This document shows, one piece after another, positions 1 through 20,890 of a stretch of DNA of 64,000 nucleotides (the stretch's first letter is position 1; every line of letters begins with the position of its first letter). A program made the translations under genes and the position numbers. The stretch spans positions 9,060,358-9,124,357 of the forward strand of contig JASKMD010000029.1 of the NCBI GenBank assembly GCA_030144725.1, given 5' to 3'. The DNA comes from Haematococcus lacustris (lineage: Eukaryota > Chlorophyta > Chlorophyceae > Chlamydomonadales > Haematococcaceae). Below the pieces are notes generated by a model, which was not told where the DNA came from, did no database searches, and saw only the letters and a list, made by a program, of their open reading frames with translations.

Positions 1-203
1 CCTCAAACTCCTCCCTGCAGCACAAGCAATCACGCACAAACAAGCGATGCATGTGGGAATGACCAACATCCTGAACTGCTGAGCCTTGTACCTACTGTAT
101 TGACACGGTGTGTTTTCTGCATCGCCAATTTTCTGCGGCACCGGACTGTGTCACCATCAGTTTGACCAAGCTTTAGTACAACATCGTGCTGCGAAGCTAC
201 TAA

Positions 204-8706
<8,503 letters not shown>

Positions 8707-9021
8707 CTCCTCTCAGCATGTCACCCTAAGTCATCTAGTTGCACTGGGTACTGGGTGTTACTGCGTCTGCTACCTCGCTGCCGCCACTGCTTTCGGGCAT
8801 GCGCGGCGCGTCTCCGTCCGGTGCACCTCCAGCTGGCGGGCTTCGACTCATCACCGGCCCGTCTGTCCTGGGTTCACGGAGGGTGGTGGCAACGTGTGCC
8901 GGAGGCCAGCAGCTCATCACCGCCCCCAGCCCGTCAGTGTCAACGCATGAACTGCACGTCTGCACCGGCCAAGTGTGCAAGCGGCAAGGCTCGAAACAGG
9001 TATGCAAACCTGTATGCAAAA
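8707..9021. other. intergenic stretch, no gene seen
   Basis: Upstream of the PPR gene's first recognised exon. No coding pattern, repeat or RNA gene was recognised; it may hold the PPR promoter and 5' UTR. Confidence 0.4.
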
Positions 9022-9761
9022 ACGGATTAGCACAGCCCTCTTGTCCCTCACTAGGGCCTCCATTTAAGCCTGATCAGAAGTACCTACCACTAGCAGCCAC
9101 TAGCAGCCACTAGCAGCCACTAACTAGATCCGACTCAAACAGTGTTATTGGGCTGTGCGGAGTAAACCCAGTGCACATGGCACATGAGCCGCCTACCATC
9201 TTCACTATTGCCTAACCCGAGGGCTATGATGTAGAGTTGGCATGACCTGCATGCACTAATTGTAAGCTGATGACAGCTCAGATGGGGGGGGGCACACACT
9301 ACTGTGCCTCAGCAGGCTGCTGCTGCTGCTCCTGGGCCTTGGGGGGCTTGTCTCGCACCCGCTTGTAGCCCAGGCCAGGGTACTCCTTGCCCTTGGCTGG
9401 CAGAGCTCCCTGGTCTGGCCAGTAGCACAGCTCCAGCGGCCGCCACCTGCTCTCCCCAATGCGCTGCATGTTCAGCGCTGCGTTGCAGTCCCTGTCCAGC
9501 CACCTGCCTGGCTGCGGTGCTGGCTTTGCCTTGGCAGCCTTGCCCTTGCCCTTGCCCTTGGTGGGCTCAGCTGCCGGCTTGCTGCGCTTGGCTGGAGGGG
9601 GAGTGCTGGGCCCTGGCTCTGAGGCTGCTGGCTGTGTGGCTGCCTGGCTGCTGCGTGGGGACTGTGGGGGCTTGCGGGGGGCCACTACAGGGCACCACAT
9701 CAGGCCCCGCACTGGCTGGCCACGCTCCTGGCTCCAGGCTGGACGGATTAGCACAGCCCTC
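9022..9761 (-). mobile_element. 5'-truncated Fanzor insertion (copy E) with 19-bp target duplication
   Basis: A 702-bp insert (9041-9742, minus orientation) is bounded by identical 19-bp direct repeats ACGGATTAGCACAGCCCTC at 9022-9040 and 9743-9761. Reading on the minus strand, the insert begins in the middle of the Fanzor frame, runs through the C-terminal domain, a noncoding 3' part sharing the CAGCTTACA...TTAGTGCAT...GTCATGCCAA block with the other copies, and a terminal hairpin (CCCTAGTGAGGG) four bases before the target repeat. Confidence 0.7.
9299..9742 (-). pseudogene. Fanzor (TnpB-like RNA-guided nuclease) C-terminal fragment
   Basis: About 147 residues in one frame: PVRGLMWCPVVAP (position of the TnpB zinc-ribbon start), a Ser/Pro and Lys/Ala linker, then GRWLDRDCNAALNMQRIGES, which matches the DRDxNAAxN RuvC-III motif of TnpB/OrfB proteins and keeps its aspartate, and a tail ending in KGKEYPGLGYKRVRDKPPKA. 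The RuvC-I and RuvC-II parts are absent, so this copy cannot be a nuclease alone. Truncation coincides exactly with the target-duplication boundary, so it dates from insertion rather than later deletion. Only one zinc-ribbon cysteine is evident. Confidence 0.6.
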
Positions 9762-10444
9762 AGCAAGTCAGCAAGAGCAGTGTTGTCTAGATGCTTGAGC
9801 TACTCCCTGGTAGAGGGCGACGGATGCGAGCACCATCAACATAAGGCAGCAGCACAATGCACAGTGCTGTCCGTTTCATCTCCAGGCATGTTCCTGACTG
9901 AACATTCCTACAGCTGCTTGTGAGGCTGCTGCTGATACACAAAGTGTACAGGAGCATGAACAAGACCGGCTGCTCCCTAGGCTTGACCATGCTGCACTTG
10001 GTCTTGCAGTGTGACTACCCAGCTGTGCAAGCCTGAGGTGTGCCTGAGGTGTGCCTGAGGTGTGCCTGAGGTGTGCCTGAGATGTGCCCTCCCAGGTGCT
10101 GAAGCTGCTGCAGGACCTTCACCTCCAGCCGGCAGTGGCAGTGGTGGAGTGCGGCTGCCTAGGTGCTGCCCCGTCCTGCTGTACACTGTCAGGGTTGTGG
10201 TGCTGGCTGCAGCCTCTGCTGGGCAGGGTAGACAGCAGACAGCAGTGGCAGGGCAACCAGCATGTGCCAGCAGGCCGACAGCTGCATGGGGTGGTTATTA
10301 TGTAGCTGCATGAATGGGGCCCTGATGCCATGTTCAGCAGCAGGGGAAGGCCATCCATGTCAGGTCATGTCAGGTAATGTGAGGCCATGTCATGTGATGT
10401 CAGGCCAGTATGCAGGCGATGGTGGTGAGGTGAGCCTGCCACTG
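9762..10444. other. gene-poor stretch with short tandem repeats
   Basis: Contains five copies of an 11-bp GTGTGCCTGAG-like unit at about 10029-10087 and GTCATGTCAG repeats near 10360-10410. Small ORFs are present but none shows a recognisable family or codon pattern. Confidence 0.4.
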
Positions 10445-10455
10445 CTCAGCCCCTC

Positions 10456-10592
10456 AGCACAGCACAGCACCGCACCGCACCGCACAGCACCGCACAGCAC
10501 AGCACAGCACAGCACAGCACAGCACAGCACAGCACCGCACAGCACAGCACAGCACAGCACAGCACAGCACAGCACAGCACCGCACCGCACAG
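10456..10592. repeat. (CACAG/CACCG)n pentanucleotide array
   Basis: About 27 pentamers with interspersed A/C variants (CACAG and CACCG). Same family as 767-799. Confidence 0.9.
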
Positions 10593-10681
10593 CCTCCAGC
10601 CTGACCTCCACTGCTGCACCGTGTAATGCTTCCCGGCCCCTGCTCCTTTTGCTGCTGCTGCTGCTACTGCTGCTGCACTGT

Positions 10682-11857
10682 GCCTCATAGCTCTCAACGA
10701 GGTTCAAGCTGCCCTGATGCTGGGCTGGGTTGCTTGACTGGCACAAGTTGTCTGCTGTCTGGCACTCACTGGGACAAGCCCAAGACGCACCCTGCTGCAT
10801 GGCTCTGGCACATGCTAAGCTATTGTTGGCCACCCACACCTACAGCTTGCACTGCTGCTTGGGCCACATACGCCCAGGTGCCCAGTGCCTGCACTGGTGC
10901 TGCAGGAGGCTGCGGCTCTGGACCCAATGTCATGCTGCTGCCTGAGGAGCAGCGCCTGTCTCATGTCAGCACCCCTAGTGACGCCCTGCAGGTAAGACGA
11001 CATGGAGCACAGTGCTGCCACCATCACCACCATCACCGTCACCACCACCATCACGACTACTACTATCACAACTACCACCACCACCACCACCACCACCATC
11101 ACCACCATCACATCAGCTGCAATAACTGCAACAACACCTGCTGCTGCCTTCACTGCTGGTGCCGCTCCCGCCGCTGCCACCCATCGCCGGCCATCCTTCC
11201 ACCACCTAGCTTGGGCTGGTCTGTGCCCTGAACCCATCTGCAACCTGCTCAGGCTCATGCGTGAGAGCATTGCAGGCAGGAGCAGTGACAGCGCAGCAGT
11301 GAGTGAGGAGGCTAGTGCTCCCACCTCAGCCCAGGCTCTGGACGCAGCCTGGGTTTCAGGGCATGCAGCAGGCCACTAGCCGAACCCACCCAGCCACAAG
11401 GCTGCAGGCCTGCTGAGCCCCGGGATCTCTGCCCAAGGCCACTGCTGCCACTGCTGCTGCTGACCATGCTGACTGTGCTGACCGTGCTGACACTGCAAGC
11501 CACCGCTGCTGCTGACCGTGTTCCTGCGCCACTGGCTGCCCCTGCACCTTTGTGACAGGTCCTGCAAGCCTTCTGTGGCATCACTGCTGATGCTGGCTTG
11601 CTGGAAGCCACCCAGGTAGCGGCTTGGAGGTCGTAGTAAACCATTGCTCTCCCATCCCTCTCCCCCTCCTGGCCCTGGCCCTGGCCCTGGCCCTGGCCCT
11701 GACTGGACACCTCGCAAACACTCCCACCCTCACCCTCACCTTGCACCCTCACCCTCACCTTGCACCCGCCTCGCTCCCAGAGCTGTGCAAAACACCAGCT
11801 TGATCATCATTGCATGCTAGCAAGAGTTTCATCATAGCAATGCTGCTGTGGCTGCAG
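10682..11857 (+). other. region upstream of the TPR exons, first 320 bp duplicated at 16138
   Basis: Positions 10682-11005 are nearly identical to 16138-16461. The common part ends near CCCTGCAG|GTAAGACG, a plausible exon end, so it probably holds a 5' exon of the TPR gene. 11020-11117 is an ACC/ATC triplet-rich tract. A possible exon (about 11200-11299, ICNLLRLMRESIAGRSSDSA) ends at a GTGAGTGAG donor. 11660-11760 holds CCCTGG and CTCACC repeats. Confidence 0.4.
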
Positions 11858-12640
11858 CTGCGGCTGGCCGGCAACAATGCGGCCCAGGAGGGAGACCTGG
11901 ACCGCGCCATCCAGCTGTACTGCCAGGCATTGGAGCTGAGGCCACCCTATGGGGCGCACCTCATCCTCTGCAACCGTGCAGCCGCGCACCTCCAGCAAGG
12001 CAGGAAGCAGGAGGCGCTGCAGGACGCTCAGGCGGCGGTGGACCTTGCGCCACCTGAATTTGTGAACGTGAGTGAAGTAGGAAGGCCAGGAGGTGTCATG
12101 GTACTAATAGCAGTGGTAGCGTTGCCATGGTGTTGTTAGTAGTGACAGTAACACTCATGATGATAGTAGTACTGTATGGTTGTATGGGATGGATACAAGC
12201 CAAGCTCAATACAAATACAAGGTGGGGTGTGCTGCCACACTGGCACTCCACACTGGCATTCCAGCATGCACGATAAGGGCTTGCTGAAGCACAGCAGCCA
12301 GCCACCATAAGAGTGGTTTGCTATGCCATGTGCCTGACCTCAGTGCCATCCACCATGTTTGTGGAATGCACGCTGTCGTGTGCACGACCTCAGCTCTTAT
12401 GGAATTGCAGCTACGATGCAGCAAACCTGGAAGGCAGTATGGCTCTGCTCTGCCTGCCGCTGGCTGCTTGCCTTGCAGGGATGGGTCCGCCTCATCGACT
12501 GCCAGTATGCCTGTGGTGACACTCAGGCTGCCATATCCACCTTGTCCAAGGCCCTCAAGGCCTGCCCGAACTTTGCAGGCATAAGAGAGTACAAAGCCAT
12601 TGTGCAGGCATTGGGAGTTGGAGGACGCCGCATTACATGA
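11858..12640 (+). CDS. tetratricopeptide-repeat (TPR) protein, 3' part
   Basis: Two exons join in phase. Exon 11858-12067 follows a GTGGCTGCAG acceptor and reads GNNAAQEGDLDRAIQLYCQA, then LILCNRAAAHLQQGRKQEAL: two consecutive 34-residue TPR units with the usual Gly, Ala and Pro positions. It ends at GTGAGT. Exon 12479-12640 (54 codons with stop) continues GWVRLIDCQYACGDTQAAI and ends in a basic tail. TPR pairs of this type (Asn/Ala-rich first helix, growing number of 'asset' residues) occur in Hsp70/Hsp90 co-chaperones and scaffolds, but no catalytic domain is visible and the partner is unknown. The N-terminal exons are unresolved. Confidence 0.65.
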
Positions 12641-13311
12641 CGGGCAGTAGCAGGGGATCATTGATAGCCAACCTGAAATTATGTACTAGTCACGCTTTCA
12701 TATAGCTAGCAACGAAAGGAAGGAGTCTGTCATGCATGGTGTAGTCCTGTCTAAAGCTGGCCTATTGATGTTGAGATATAACGCTTTGTAGTTTCAATGG
12801 GTGGCTTTCAGTTGCAAGGCGATTTGTTCATGCTCATACACCGTGCATGTTGACAACATGGGGACCCAACCTTGACAAAACCACGTGCTTATCGACGCCG
12901 TGTATTTACATGAGTGTGTGTGGATTTGCATGTGATCCACATGCAATCACATTGGAAACACGGGGCAGGGCTCGCAGTCGCAGGCACGGCTTGCGGAATG
13001 GGCACTTCGTCTTCGCTCTTCAAATTCAAGGAGCTTGATTTGAGCACAATGTATTAACATAACTAGCAAGAGCGCTTGCATAACTACTGGATACATCGCA
13101 TGGTGTCTCTTGCCAGCTTCAACATGTGCCACCGAAACCCCAGTCAGGCCCAGCCCAGTGGCTGTTGCTTCCTTCCCTCCCTCTCTAGCCTAGGCCAGCA
13201 GCACAATACCCAGCCCAGCAAATCCACATATCCAGGCCAGATCAGCCCAGCAAAGCTACATATGCAGGCCAGCAAAGCCACATATCCTACTACCTACACC
13301 CACTGCACCAT
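12641..13311. other. intergenic stretch, no gene seen
   Basis: 3' flank of the TPR gene (similar to the duplicate to about 12770) followed by unremarkable sequence. 13190-13280 has loose CCAGCCCAGCAAA-type repeats. Confidence 0.4.
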
Positions 13312-15369
13312 CTACCCATGACTCACACCCCTTGGCCGCACTGGGCGTGGCATCAGCCCTGGTGCCTGGCCTGCCCGCTGTGATGGGAGCGCGCCTGCAC
13401 TCTTGGCCTGGGCTAGCAGGGGGAGTACGCCCTGCTGCCTTGCCAGCTGCCCAGCTGACACGCTGACTGCCTGCTGCTGCTGAGCTGCTGGTGTGGCTGC
13501 AGCTGGTGCCTCCACCTGGCCTGCACAGTGGCCCCCACCTGCCCGCAGCAGCTGCCGCCACGCCTCAGCCTCAGGCAGGCTGGCCCGCACCTGCTCACGC
13601 ATGAAGGCTGCCTGCTCACTGTCACTGGCCAGCTGGTCAAAGACTGCTTTGTTAACCATGACTCCTGCATCAAAGTGGGTCATTTGCTGCAGCTTGGCAT
13701 GTGCCACCACCCCTGACATGCTGCCATCAGGCAAGAAGTTGGAACTCTCATCCACTGCGATGCCTCGGGTCAGCCCTAGCCCCTGCACCAGCAGCTGTGC
13801 GCATTGTGTGCCATCCTGGCTGATCACTGCCCGCTGCACCTCCAAATGACCTACGGCTGCTGTTGAATGCAACAGCTGGTCGTTACTGATGTTCTTTAGA
13901 GCGCTTTGCAGTCCTCCAATGAGGGTTTCTCTACAGGCGAAAGCCTTACCAACCAGCGCTTTTAAGGCTGGTGATGATGCCAGCGATATCTGGCCTCCAG
14001 TGCAGGCATGCAGCCACTGACGTGCTGTTAGTAGCTGAGTGAGATTCTCCTTGCCCCACAGTTCCTCACTCTGCCCCCTCCTGCTGCACTCCCTCCACAG
14101 TGCTGCTGCCATGCTGTTCAGTTGCGGCTCACTGGCCAGCTGGCTGTGACCTGATGACACTGCCTGGTCAATGGACAGGGCAAGGAACATGCTCCTGGCA
14201 TACAGCAAGTTGGCAACGGCCTGGGCAGTGAAGGCTGCCAGGTCTGCCTTGGCCACCCCTGCTGCCAGGCTGCGCACTGAGCTGTCCAGGTAGCCAAGGC
14301 GGGCCAGGGCATAAAGGCAGTTGGCCAAGTCTTGGCCATTGGCTGCCTGTTGTGTCTGTGCTGCCCGCTCTGCCAGCTGCCTACAGACCTCCTTGTCATG
14401 CCAGAGCACTAAGCTCATGGCGTACAGGATGTTGCTGGAATCTTGAGCATTGCAGCCGGCCACCACCCTCATTCCTCTGATTGCAAACAGGCTCAGCAGC
14501 TGCCTTGCCTCTTCCCTGCAGCCAGGCAGTTTGCTGGTAGCCCAGATCAGGTTGGCCCAATCCTGAGGCTTAGCATCCCTCATGACCTCACCCTGGCTGA
14601 TGGCAGCTGTGACCGACTGTAGCAGGGGCTGGGCACTGCCTGCGTAGCCTGACTTGGCCATGGCCAGCAGGATCATACTGATGGCCTGACCAGCAGCGCC
14701 CCATGCCATCCTTTGAGGCAGCAGCTGCACTGCCTGGTCGCACAGCCTAGTCAGGTCTGAGCTACTGCTGCACTGCATGCCAGCTGTGGCCAGGCCATGC
14801 AGCAGTGAGCTGCACTCACGCCAGCCAGCCCTCTTCATGGCCTCACTGCTGGCACTGTGGCTGGCAAGGGCTGTGCAGGCTGAGGTGACAGCGGCAGCAG
14901 GGAGGTGGGGCTTGAGCTTGCCCAGGGACCAGGCTGCCATACTCAGCTGCCGAGCATCAAACTGCTGCAGCGGTGGAATTGCAGGAGGTTTCCCAGCCTT
15001 GCAGGCCCTAGCCTCCCCAGCCACCCCAGCCGTGCGCTGCAGCAGGTGCAACACTGAATTCCATTGGGCCTGGGTCATGCGGGCTCTGCTGTTCTCCGAC
15101 TGCCTGGCCCAGTCTGCAAAGCACCACAGCAGCTGTGACGTCTGCTCCACCTGGCTGCTGCCGCTAAGGAAAGGCAGCTCCTCCACTGCTGACACCAGCT
15201 CCTCTAGGTCCTGCTTGAGTCGGGGTGCCGGGTCATACTGGCGCAGGGCTGCAAGGCAGAGAATGAAGCCAGTTAGGATGGTGGTAGGCAGCAGCTGGCA
15301 GTTGCTGTGCTGCCCCATTACAGCAGTGGACGCTGGCAGCTGGTGTGGCCAGCAGGCTGCATTGCTCAC
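13312..15369 (-). CDS. octotricopeptide-repeat (OPR) protein, chloroplast/mitochondrial RNA factor
   Basis: A long frame of up to 685 residues. Repeats of 38-40 residues start at about residue 268 (PQDWANLIWATSKL), 308 (AQDSSNILYAMSLVL), 345 (GQDLANCLYALARLG) and 382 (AQAVANLLYARSMF), with a more diverged unit near 138 (ARQLSMAAWSLGKL). This spacing and the P-x-D/E-W/x-x-N-x-x-Y-A pattern are those of algal OPR proteins, which act in organelle RNA stability and translation. A CTCTGCCTTGCAG acceptor inside the frame suggests translation really enters at ALRQYDPAPRLK (about residue 41) from an upstream exon. An exon at about 15450-15589 (MQSLLLSRPGLSIGWGLRPD, Ser/Arg/Pro-rich) looks like a plastid or mitochondrial presequence. 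No C-terminal RAP domain is seen. The frame ends near a GTGTGAGT that might be a donor, so the C terminus may extend. Confidence 0.65.
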   Translation of the reverse strand: MSNAACWPHQLPASTAVMGQHSNCQLLPTTILTGFILCLAALRQYDPAPRLKQDLEELVSAVEELPFLSGSSQVEQTSQLLWCFADWARQSENSRARMTQAQWNSVLHLLQRTAGVAGEARACKAGKPPAIPPLQQFDARQLSMAAWSLGKLKPHLPAAAVTSACTALASHSASSEAMKRAGWRECSSLLHGLATAGMQCSSSSDLTRLCDQAVQLLPQRMAWGAAGQAISMILLAMAKSGYAGSAQPLLQSVTAAISQGEVMRDAKPQDWANLIWATSKLPGCREEARQLLSLFAIRGMRVVAGCNAQDSSNILYAMSLVLWHDKEVCRQLAERAAQTQQAANGQDLANCLYALARLGYLDSSVRSLAAGVAKADLAAFTAQAVANLLYARSMFLALSIDQAVSSGHSQLASEPQLNSMAAALWRECSRRGQSEELWGKENLTQLLTARQWLHACTGGQISLASSPALKALVGKAFACRETLIGGLQSALKNISNDQLLHSTAAVGHLEVQRAVISQDGTQCAQLLVQGLGLTRGIAVDESSNFLPDGSMSGVVAHAKLQQMTHFDAGVMVNKAVFDQLASDSEQAAFMREQVRASLPEAEAWRQLLRAGGGHCAGQVEAPAAATPAAQQQQAVSVSAGQLARQQGVLPLLAQAKSAGALPSQRAGQAPGLMPRPVRPRGVSHG

Positions 15370-15589
15370 TGTGTGCTGGTGCGCGGAGTGTTCGCGACGG
15401 AGTGCTGGGTAGCCAGGGCAGCTGGCAGGTGCGAGGCGCAGGGCTGCGCAGGAGGCTATCGGGTCGCAAACCCCAGCCGATGCTCAACCCAGGTCGGGAG
15501 AGCAACAGTGATTGCATGGCAGGATCAGCGCATACACGACGAGATATGTCATAAATGCTGTCGGCACGGGTCACGGATCCTGCTTTCAC

Positions 15590-16137
15590 GGATCACACCT
15601 TTTTAGTCTAGTTTACGCGTGACAGAGCGAGCGACACAAATGACGAGTGAAAGCTAATTGATGCTAAGAAATATGCAGCTGTCCTAATCGCAGCATTAGT
15701 AGTGGTGTGGGTGCGTTAAAGAAGCATTTCAGCTTCCTAGGTTTCAAACTCGCAGTTCCGGCCATCGCAACACAAAGCGCGGTTGCACACATACTTGCGT
15801 TTGCGCCATCACGGCATCATTAAGAAGGTCGAGAGTGGAGGATGCGTGCATGGTGATATCTGCCCATAAAATGTAGGCCGGGTTCACGCCTAGACTATGC
15901 ATCATGTACACATTCGATAGAGCTTAGGACAGGCATCCCGTGTAGCCAAGCGAGTCCTCTACACACTGGTGTGCTTCGATGCTCAATCGGCATCTGGAGC
16001 GAGAAATAAACCTCGTGTAAAGGACACACCCTCTTTTCATGAGAGTTGGGAGGCTCTGATTTTAGACCACCTTCATGTCCACCCATCACCCATCATCACG
16101 GTGCGTGTCGCCAAAACTCATGCCCAAGTAACACACA
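15590..16137. other. intergenic stretch with one dispersed repeat block
   Basis: No gene recognised. 16018-16070 (ACACACCCTCTTTTCATG, then AGTTGGGAGGCTCTGA) recurs inverted at 47451-47497 and partly at 47853-47875, so it is a piece of an interspersed repeat. Confidence 0.45.
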
Positions 16138-17250
16138 GCCTCATAGCTCTCAACGAGGTTCAAGCTGCCCTGATGCTGGGCTGGGTTGCTTGACTGGCAC
16201 AAGTTGTCTGCTGTCTGGCACTCACTGGGACAAGCCCAAGACGCACCCTGCTGCATGGCTCTGGCACATGCTAAGCTATTGTTGGCCACCCACACCTACA
16301 GCTTGCACTGCTGCTTGGGCCACATACGCCCAGGTGCCCAGTGCCTGCACTGGTGCTGCAGGAGGCTGCGGCTCTGGACCCAATGTCATGCTGCTGCCTG
16401 AGGAGCAGCGCCTGTCCCATGTCAGCACCCCTAGTGACGCCCTGCAGGTAAGACGACATGGAGCACAGTGCTGCCATGACATGGAGCACGGTGCAGGACG
16501 CTCAGGCAGCGGTAGACCTTGCGCCACCTGACTTTGTGAATGTGAGTGAAGTGGGAAGGCCAGGAGCTGCCATGGTATCAATAGTAGTGGTAGCGTTGCC
16601 TTGGTGTTGTCGGTAGTGGCAGTAACAGTAGAGATATGATAGTAGTACTGTATGGTTGCATGGGATGGATACAAGCCAAGCTCGATACAAATACAAGGTG
16701 GGGTGTGCTGCCACACTGGCACTCCACAGTGGCATTCCAGCAGGCACGATTAGGGCTTGCTGAAGCACAGCAGCCAGCCACCATTAGAGTGGTTTGCTAT
16801 GCCATGTGCCTGACCTCAATGCCATCCACCATGTGTGTGGATTGCACGCTGTCGTGTGCACGACCTCAGCTCTTATGGAATTGCAGCTACGATGCAGCAA
16901 ACCTTGCAGGCAGTATGGCTCTGCTCTGCCTGACGCTGGCTGCTTGCCTTGCAGGGATGGGTCCGCCTCATCGACTGCCAGTATGCCTGTGGTGACACTC
17001 AGGCTGCCATATCCACCTTGTCCAAGGCCCTCAAGGCCTGCCCGAACTTTGCAGGCATAAGAGAGTACAAAGCCATTGTGCAGGCATTGGGAGTCAAAGG
17101 ACGCCGCATTGCATGACGGGCAGTAGGAGGGAATCATTGATAGCCAAGCTAACGTTATGTACTAGTCACGCTTATACATAGCTAGCAACGAAAGGAAGGA
17201 GTTTCCTGTACATTAGTCCTGTCCTATCTGCAAAGCTGGCCTACCAATGT
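16138..17250 (+). pseudogene. partial duplicate of the TPR gene with an internal deletion
   Basis: 16138-16461 copies 10682-11005, and 16495-17250 copies 12021-12770, in the same order and strand. About one kilobase in between, including the first TPR exon up to its last 16 codons, is missing. The junction lies at GGAGCACGGTGCAGGACGCT. The last exon (16955-17116) is intact, still 54 codons, and differs by a few substitutions (ends RRIA instead of RRIT). Because the core TPR units are lost, the copy is most likely nonfunctional, though the surviving exons could be spliced to each other. Confidence 0.75.
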
Positions 17251-17477
17251 AAAAGCTCTTCATCATGAAGTTCATGGAGTAAAGCAGCGTACAATTCACA
17301 CTGACTTTGTTTACTTCACAGACACAGAACATAGTCGAAGTACTTGCATCGCTATTGGCATTGGCTGGACTTCTTTCGTGGGTCAGTTTGGGTCAGTTGT
17401 GTAGTTAACTCCATGTCAACCTGCGACCAAGTTAAACTGCGGTCAACATCACTTTCAACGAACGGTGCCATATCAAC

Positions 17478-17657
17478 ATGTCAGTCACGCACCCCGACGT
17501 TGCGATTGCTGTGGCGGTGCCATGCGGCATCTTCATGGCTACCATCCTCACGTCTGTGGCCTGGATGGCAGTCATGCGTCTCCAAGCGGTCAAGGACAAG
17601 AAGCTGGCGAAAGAAGAAAGAGAAGCGAAAGCAGCTGCATTGAAAGCACGGCTTTGA
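17478..17657 (+). CDS. 59-aa single-helix membrane protein, unrecognised
   Basis: ATG at 17478, TGA at 17655-17657. The protein has a 10-residue hydrophilic start (MSVTHPDVAI), one hydrophobic segment of about 25 residues (AVAVPCGIFMATILTSVAWM and beyond) and a strongly charged helical tail (KDKKLAKEEREAKAAALKAR). The shape is that of small subunits of bioenergetic membrane complexes or of tail-type regulators, but I do not recognise the family. It is intronless and surrounded by sequence of lower GC and no repeats, which suits a short expressed gene. A second small frame follows 4 bases later (17662). Confidence 0.45.
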   Translation: MSVTHPDVAIAVAVPCGIFMATILTSVAWMAVMRLQAVKDKKLAKEEREAKAAALKARL

Positions 17658-17661
17658 GCTC

Positions 17662-17883
17662 ATGAAGAAACAGGAGCGGGTCGCGCGAGCTTTACACGCA
17701 GCTCTCCGCACGCCCTCCAAGGCAGACTTACAGATACTGCGCAGGACCCTGGGAGCAGGTATCAGCACCAATGCACAGCTGGGATGTTTAGCAGCAGTTG
17801 ACACCAGCTTGCATCGCTCTTTGAGTAGCAACGGCCTCAACATTAGTGTCATGAGGTTCCCCAGCTATGTTGTGGGGCGCTGA
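17662..17883 (+). CDS. 73-aa hypothetical ORF directly downstream of the small membrane protein
   Basis: Basic, Leu/Ala-rich frame starting MKKQERVARALHAALRTPSK and ending SVMRFPSYVVGR. Starts four bases after the previous stop. It may simply be the 3' UTR of the upstream gene; a functional second cistron would be unusual in a nuclear gene. No family recognised. Confidence 0.25.
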   Translation: MKKQERVARALHAALRTPSKADLQILRRTLGAGISTNAQLGCLAAVDTSLHRSLSSNGLNISVMRFPSYVVGR

Positions 17884-18280
17884 CTAGCAGCAGTGGCTGC
17901 TGTGCCTTCAGCGCTAGCGTATCGATACTCTTCAGTCAGTCTCAGTGGCATGCACAAACATATGTGTCAGAGTGCTGCGGGATGATGTGGATGACGACCT
18001 GACCATGCATGCATCTGTCCCTTGGCATGAGTGATCACTGCGTGCAAGCACTGAGGCTGAGGGCTTACGACATCACATATCAGGCTTGAGAGTTTCGAGC
18101 TGAGGCTTTGGCACAAACATGTTAGTGGGCGTGGCCTATTGCACTAATGGATTCTAGTAAAATGTAAGCATGCTCAAGTTACAAAGATATCCTTGATCAG
18201 AGCGGACACGGTCTGCAGGCAAGGTGAAGCCCCAGAATCCATAGTATCCTGGAGCCTGTGGGAGCCAACCCCACGAAGAA
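17884..18280. other. stretch without recognised gene
   Basis: No coding pattern or repeat recognised. It is adjacent to the 3' end of Fanzor copy F and probably contains the distal part of that insertion. Confidence 0.35.
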
Positions 18281-18287
18281 CCCCTTA

Positions 18288-18338
18288 AGGGCGGCCAACA
18301 AGTTTGACATGACAAATATGCACTAATGTAAGCTGACA
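18288..18338 (-). ncRNA. candidate guide-RNA-type 3' block of Fanzor copy F
   Basis: On the minus strand it reads CAGCTTACATTAGTGCAT, seven bases, then GTCATGTCAAAC. This aligns with copy E (9222-9276) and with copies A, B and D. It lies downstream of a repeated Fanzor C-terminal coding remnant (about 18375-18415, AAGACCGACCACCCAAGGCC). Function is inferred only from position and conservation. Confidence 0.4.
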
Positions 18339-18566
18339 CATCTTTGGCATGGCTCACTCTGTGGTGCCACAATAGGCTCATGCTGCTGGGCCTTGGGTGG
18401 TCGGTCTTGCAGCCAAACAAGATTCATTCAACACGGAACAACATGTTCGAATGTACCCTTGATGACTACAAACCCCACTTCGGTGGCACTTTCCTCCTAG
18501 AGCACTGGGCACCCCATCAAAACTGACAGCTGAATGCTTCATAAGGCTAACAACCTGTGCAAAGCA

Positions 18567-20592
<2,026 letters not shown>

Positions 20593-20890
20593 CTGATCTG
20601 CTTCAACTGAAAAGCTCAGCTTCAGCGGGCGCTACTCGCTCAGCCCAATACGCTGCATGTTTGATGCTGCCTTGCAGTCCCTGTCTACCCACCTACCTGG
20701 CTGGGTTTGGCGTTGGGAGCCTTGCCCTTGCTTTGGCCTGCGGGCTTGGTTGGCTGGGTGGGCTTTGCTGCCTACTCCGCCCTAGTGCGCTTGGCTGGCG
20801 GGGGAGTGCTGGGCCCAGGCTCTGAGGCAGCTGGCTGTGTCATTGCCTGGCTACATGGGGGCTGGACTGGCCAATCTTAACGCTGGCTCC

